NCBI GenBank assembly: GCA_000149265.1
Contig: CH003030.1
Span: forward strand, 14,777 to 78,776
DNA: 64,000 nt
Source of the DNA: Ciona savignyi
Lineage: Eukaryota > Chordata > Ascidiacea > Phlebobranchia > Cionidae
Direction of reading: 5' to 3'
In this document: positions 60,100 through 64,000 of the stretch, piece by piece
Position numbering within the stretch: position 1 is the stretch's first letter
Layout: each line of letters begins with the position of its first letter
Position numbers and translations under genes: made by a program
The notes under the pieces: model-generated
Told to the model about the DNA's origin: nothing
Database searches by the model: none
What the model saw: only the letters and a program-made list of their open reading frames with translations

Positions 60100-60610
60100 A
60101 GTTAAACGCAGTTCGGGGACTAGACTACGTTTTTACCGACCTTAAGTTTCGAATCCAAGATCTGCTAGTTCAAAGGCCGTTTTTTTGTATATAGTTTGGA
60201 ATATTAATCGGCTGCGTTAATCATTCGTCCACAAGATTTTACTTAGATTTGCGTTTTTACAAGGGTAAGTTTTCACCTAATGATAAACTCGTCTTAAGAC
60301 CGTCTTTTACAAATTAGGTATTATATAATAAGTAAGTTCCTTATTACTTACTTATTATATACTACCTAATTTGTATTAGTGTGGCAAATGTCGTGTGGTC
60401 ATTCGACCACACGACCTTAATCGGATTTTCGATTTTTAAAAGTGTCAAGTTTCGACCCAATTCAGCTACAAGAAATTTCAGTGTATGGTTGTTTTTTACC
60501 GAGCCAAGTTTCGAATCCATGAAGGCTCGTTAGTCGGACCGTTTTTTTACAGGAGTAAGTATATGTATCGATCGCGTTAACCATTTAGCCACGCGACCGT
60601 GGCCTTAGTG
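60100..60610 (-). repeat. Cluster of SINE-B units
   Basis: Three decayed minus-strand units (60130-60235, 60400-60470, 60480-60600) carry AGTTTCGAATCC and ATCGATCGCGTTAACCATTT then AGCCACGCGACCGT. Confidence 0.75.
60309..60374. repeat. 28-bp near-perfect inverted repeat, 10-bp loop
   Basis: The left arm ACAAATTAGGTATTATATAA then TAAGTAAG (60309-60336) and the right arm 60347-60374 match as reverse complements with one mismatch. The loop is TTCCTTATTA. Purely AT-rich, it interrupts a SINE-B cluster. Confidence 0.9.
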
Positions 60611-60719
60611 TACGGTTTTGATTCAACCATCATGGCACTATTGGGTTGCATCATCACCCAATGTCGCGATGTTTGAATAAAAATTGTGCAACTCTCATCA
60701 TAGCTACAAGGATTTTTCT

Positions 60720-60925
60720 AATGTTTACCAACCCAAGTTTCGAACCCTGAATGGACTAACTGTTTTTGTCCAGAATTTGTGGCAGTATCGGTCGCTTTAA
60801 CCATTCGGTCACACCAACTAATTTTTTTTATAAAGTTAAGTTTCGAACCCAAGATGTATTCTTCGATAAGAGTATATTCGTATAGAATCTGTATATATCG
60901 GTCAAGCATATTGCTACACAAGAGT
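60720..60925 (-). repeat. SINE-B units
   Basis: CCCAAGTTTCGAACCCTGAA and CAGTATCGGTCGCTTTAACC then ATTCGGTCACACC, followed by a second start AAGTTTCGAACCCAAGATG. Confidence 0.75.
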
Positions 60926-61027
60926 TCAGGTGTGCTATTTCAACTAAATATCTGGATTACATACACAGGCCGTAAGGTGGCAGGTTCGGTGTCAGCAGGG
61001 ATTTTGCAATATACGATAGGTGCCGTT

Positions 61028-61485
61028 ATGTACGGTCGTGTGGCCAAATGGTTAACACGACCGATACATATACCGACTCTTATACAAAAAAACGGTCCTG
61101 ATGACGAGCCCATCATGGGTTCGAAACTTGGCTCAGTAAAAAAAAAAAAAAAAAAGATAGGTGCCGTTATGAGTTCGAAACAATGCCCAATAAAAACAAG
61201 TTATTAAGTATGGTCGTGTGGCTGAATGGTTAACGCGACCGATACATATATATTTATACCGACTACTATACAAAAAAAGGTCTTAGCAACGAACCCATTA
61301 AGGGTTCGAAACTAAGCCCGGTAAAAAACGATACTAAAACATATCATCCTAATAAAAAATGTAAAATTCTTTAACTTAAAACAGTTGTTTGGCCGTATGT
61401 TAACGCTACCGGTTTCTTATCGATTTTTTGTATTAAAACGGCATTTGTGACGTGGCCATTATGGGTTCGATACATACCCAGGTAC
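61028..61485 (+). repeat. Tandem cluster of three SINE-B units
   Basis: Heads GGTCGTGTGGCCAAATGGTT, GGTCGTGTGGCTGAATGGTT and GTTTGGCCGTATGTTAACGC, each with a TGGGTTCGA- or AGGGTTCGA-type box B. The first has a 19-A tail. These are opposite in orientation to the cluster at 60100-60925. Confidence 0.88.
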
Positions 61486-61489
61486 TAAA

Positions 61490-63000
61490 ACGACCGTGGA
61501 CTTAGCCTGTGGAATTCAATTGTGTCGGTTAAGCTAACCTGATTTAGGAAATCTTGTTTTGCACTAACCCCCAACTTTATCGGTTGCACTGACCCCAAGA
61601 ATTTGAATGAGTTGATCAAATGACGCAACTACACTATACCACGGATGTCGCAAAATGTTCCATAGATGCCGTAAATCAAATGTGAACACCCAGTTTTCCT
61701 GATGCGTTTCCAGTGTAAAAACATCTGTCTTTTCTCATCTCTGTGGATAAGAAATATATATGCTACCAACCTAATAAAGTCATGCATACGTTTTGCCCTG
61801 CTCATTTTATTTATACCGTTACTGTTGTATATAAAAAATATAAATGAACATCGATTTGGCTACGCTTATAATGGGAACTGGGTAATAAGCGAGGAAAAAG
61901 GGGTGATAGAGGGAAATTGGTAAATAAAATGAATGGTAGGTTAAGTATTAGTGCTTGGCTTAAAGAGTTAGTTCCAAGGGTTATATTAGTGTCGTTGAAA
62001 GGGGTTGAACGAGTTTTTATAAACCAGGCGTATTACATACGATCAAGTTACATGCCTAACTTCGAGAAGCAGATGAATAGTTAAAGTTGCCCAATTAAAC
62101 ATCTTTAAACTGGTCGTTAGCTATTGGGTGGTGACTTTGGGTAAGCCACTTTGCTGCCTAAACACACAAAATTAATGGATTTTGTCAAAATTGAAGATAC
62201 ACATCACAATCATACACAACATTTTGCAATACCTTTGGTAACTATTACCCGTGCGGGAACTCCCCGTTACGTAATCGCAAGGTCTGAATATTCATCTCAA
62301 AGAACACATGGATACCTAATGACTTCTTGTTTCAAAGGAGCCAGTTTCAATAAATAAATAAATACAGTTGAGTGGTCTCACGGCTGAATGGTTAGCTCGA
62401 CCATTTCATTTGTCCACTGGTTTAAAACTTAACCAGGTAAAATAACAAACACTTCGTACATTCTATAAGCTACATACCACACGGCACACTTTTTAAACTC
62501 TGTATATGGCAAGTCAATCTGTGTACAAGACAAATGCAGCAAAACTTCCTAATCAATATAGTAGAACATTAGTAGTGGGGTTAGCGTGTTTATTAGAACT
62601 CGTGTTGTGTTTAAAGAGTAGTATATATACATAGCGTTTGGGCGTATAAGGTTTCCTTGTGCCCTCATTTAGATTAAAGAACCATTCACATGACGTTGTA
62701 GTTTTATAACCGGTTAATGGCCGAGGATAAAAAAGAATACCTAATTACGTGTTTAATGTATTGATTTTTGCCTATTACTTTGATGTCCTAATGCTCTACC
62801 AATATTGCTAACCAGAGTTATAAAAATAAAAGGTACTTCCATGCTTTTTGGTTAATTGCTACGAAACCGAGTGACTTAATCGGGCAGTAATCAGGGAATT
62901 GAGTAAAGTAGTATGTTTTGGTAATTTCTGTGCATAAATGTCCCAATTTAATTTTAGGTGTAAAATGTTATGGTTTATACTGTGCCTACTGTGTTCGACA
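61490..63000. other. Intron/intergenic, repeat scraps only
   Basis: A SINE-A body scrap (62100-62260) and a SINE-B head (62370-62450, CACGGCTGAATGGTTAGCTC). No exon recognised. Confidence 0.5.
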
Positions 63001-63180
63001 GATTAGTCTGGTGGTTAGTGCGTCGCATTTCAACTAAAGGGTTGCTGAATTCGAACTGGTCGCTAACTAATCGGTTATGTCCTTGGGCAAGGCAGTTTAC
63101 GAACATTGCCTGAACCCAGTGGATTAATAGGTTCTACCAAATTAAAGTAACCTCTCGCACACTGCAATACCTCCCACAAC
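63001..63180 (+). repeat. SINE-A, 3' part missing
   Basis: ATTAGTCTGGTGGTTAGTGC at the head to CACACTGCAATACCTCC; truncated 30 bp before the next exon. Confidence 0.85.
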
Positions 63181-63212
63181 TTCAATATATTAAAAATTAC
63201 TTTTTTTTGCAG

Positions 63213-63283
63213 CCAGAGGACCGCTTCGCCCATGTAGAAAGAAATGGGATTGTCGCCACGGTGCGGAATGCAACGAAAATCAA
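63213..63283 (+). CDS. Cysteine-rich exon (follistatin/EGF-like)
   Basis: The acceptor is TTTTTTTTGCAG and the donor CAA|GTAATA. Read in phase 1 it gives RGPLRPCRKKWDCRHGAECN then ENQ. The Cx5CxxGAxC spacing is typical of follistatin-module or EGF-like starts (agrin, tomoregulin, testican). It joins in phase with the exon at 59898. The other frames read less like protein. Other exons may lie between or beyond. Confidence 0.55.
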
Positions 63284-63419
63284 GTAATACTCTGGAATAC
63301 GCTTACATGATCTGGTTTTGTAACCGAATGATTGGCGCGACCGATTTTAAAATTTCAGGATAATAAATGACAATGTGATTGATTTTCTACGCTGCAGCTC
63401 ACGCTAGCTCCAGTATTGA

Positions 63420-63590
63420 TAGGTTATAGGTAAAGGATATTCATGTTTTGTCCCGATTAAAATGATGAGAGGGTCGTTCCTAACACGGGGAAATGACCGT
63501 TGCCACCGTTTGGTTACGGGACCTATTGTGTTGAGTGTTAAATATGACTGAGATTTTTGACTAGAAGCGATGTCCGCTGATTACCTTTGC
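63420..63590 (-). repeat. Decayed SINE-A-related DNA
   Basis: AAAGGATATTCATGTTTTGT and CCACCGTTTGGTTACGGGAC are all that remain of the minus-strand body. Confidence 0.55.
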
Positions 63591-63869
63591 CAGGAACGAG
63601 TTTTGATCCATATACCCTACGGTAAAAGCGTCGGTGTTCTGCAGGCAGCCAAAAGGTTTAAGGTCGGAACTAATAAATTACGAGGCGGTTGTTGAGGAAC
63701 ATCTCTAAAGCCAAAATTTGCTGGAAGTAACCTGACGATTGCTCGCCCAATATCGCATCCTCACGTATTAGTGAGAAGATGATGTGACGATTGTTGGTGT
63801 GATATCTGTTTAGCGTTTACCCATTTATAACAATTTTAATAGCCTATCATAATGTATATACCTAGGGCA

Positions 63870-64000
63870 AGGCACCTAACGGGCATTATGTCTGAACGCA
63901 GCGGATTAATGGGTTCTACCAAATTAGGAACGATGTGAATCCAGCACAAGACACTGCAATAGATCCAGTAACCCGGTGGTCGGCGTAGGTAATCTGACGC
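63870..64000 (+). repeat. SINE-A, cut by the window edge
   Basis: GGGCAAGGCACCTAACGGGC, GCGGATTAATGGGTTCTACC and AGTAACCCGGTGGTCGGCGT; the tail is outside the window. Confidence 0.82.

Overview
This 64 kb window is AT-rich, intron-dense animal DNA. The protein-coding exons identify it as a chordate or other deuterostome. Three things fit a tunicate, most likely Ciona: compact multi-exon genes, very abundant tRNA-headed SINEs with CCTAT tails, and a 4.2 kb Ty3/gypsy element with 263-bp LTRs. The species call is inference, because no search could be run. A 100-N assembly gap lies at 29039-29138.

Host genes, left to right. (1) 1309-9854, minus: the first eight coding exons (368 codons) of alpha-spectrin (SPTAN1); the rest lies off the left edge. 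(2) 12085-17525, minus: an ATF3/JDP2-type bZIP factor of 265 aa with a non-coding first exon and a TATA box. (3) 22970-35687, plus: Ku80 (XRCC5), 15 exons and 698 codons, with only the short N-terminal exon unresolved. (4) 36992-37552, minus: RNF185, an ER-membrane RING E3 ligase, with one coding exon. (5) 39574-39873, plus: an unrecognised C-terminal exon with an AATAAA just after it. (6) 40007-47242, minus: CatSper2, the sperm calcium-channel subunit, 11 exons and about 532 aa. (7) 53524-59072, plus: a seven-exon gene for a 413-aa basic and acidic protein that I do not recognise. (8) 59898 to at least 63283, plus: the start of a membrane-anchored protein with a cysteine-rich (follistatin/EGF-like) exon, continuing off the right edge. 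Nearly all exon coordinates were fixed by matching splice phases and by colinearity with the vertebrate proteins. The genes are unrelated neighbours and do not form a pathway.

Mobile and repetitive DNA fills the rest. A nearly full-length Ty3/gypsy element (48250-52482) has identical LTRs, yet gag carries an in-frame stop and integrase a frameshift. Its primer-binding site is an exact 16-nt complement of a stretch inside its own LTR, which points to Tf1-like self-priming. Three tRNA-headed SINE types, a hAT-like MITE, a pogo/Tigger-like end, telomere-like MITEs and many minisatellites are also present.

The most unusual pattern is that intronic tandem duplications repeatedly capture an exon edge with its splice site. 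This happens at least eleven times in four unrelated genes and produces strings of decoy acceptors or donors. In Ku80 one decoy acceptor lies exactly 93 nt (31 codons) upstream in an open frame, and the 3' UTR minisatellite is built from copies of the stop-codon region.
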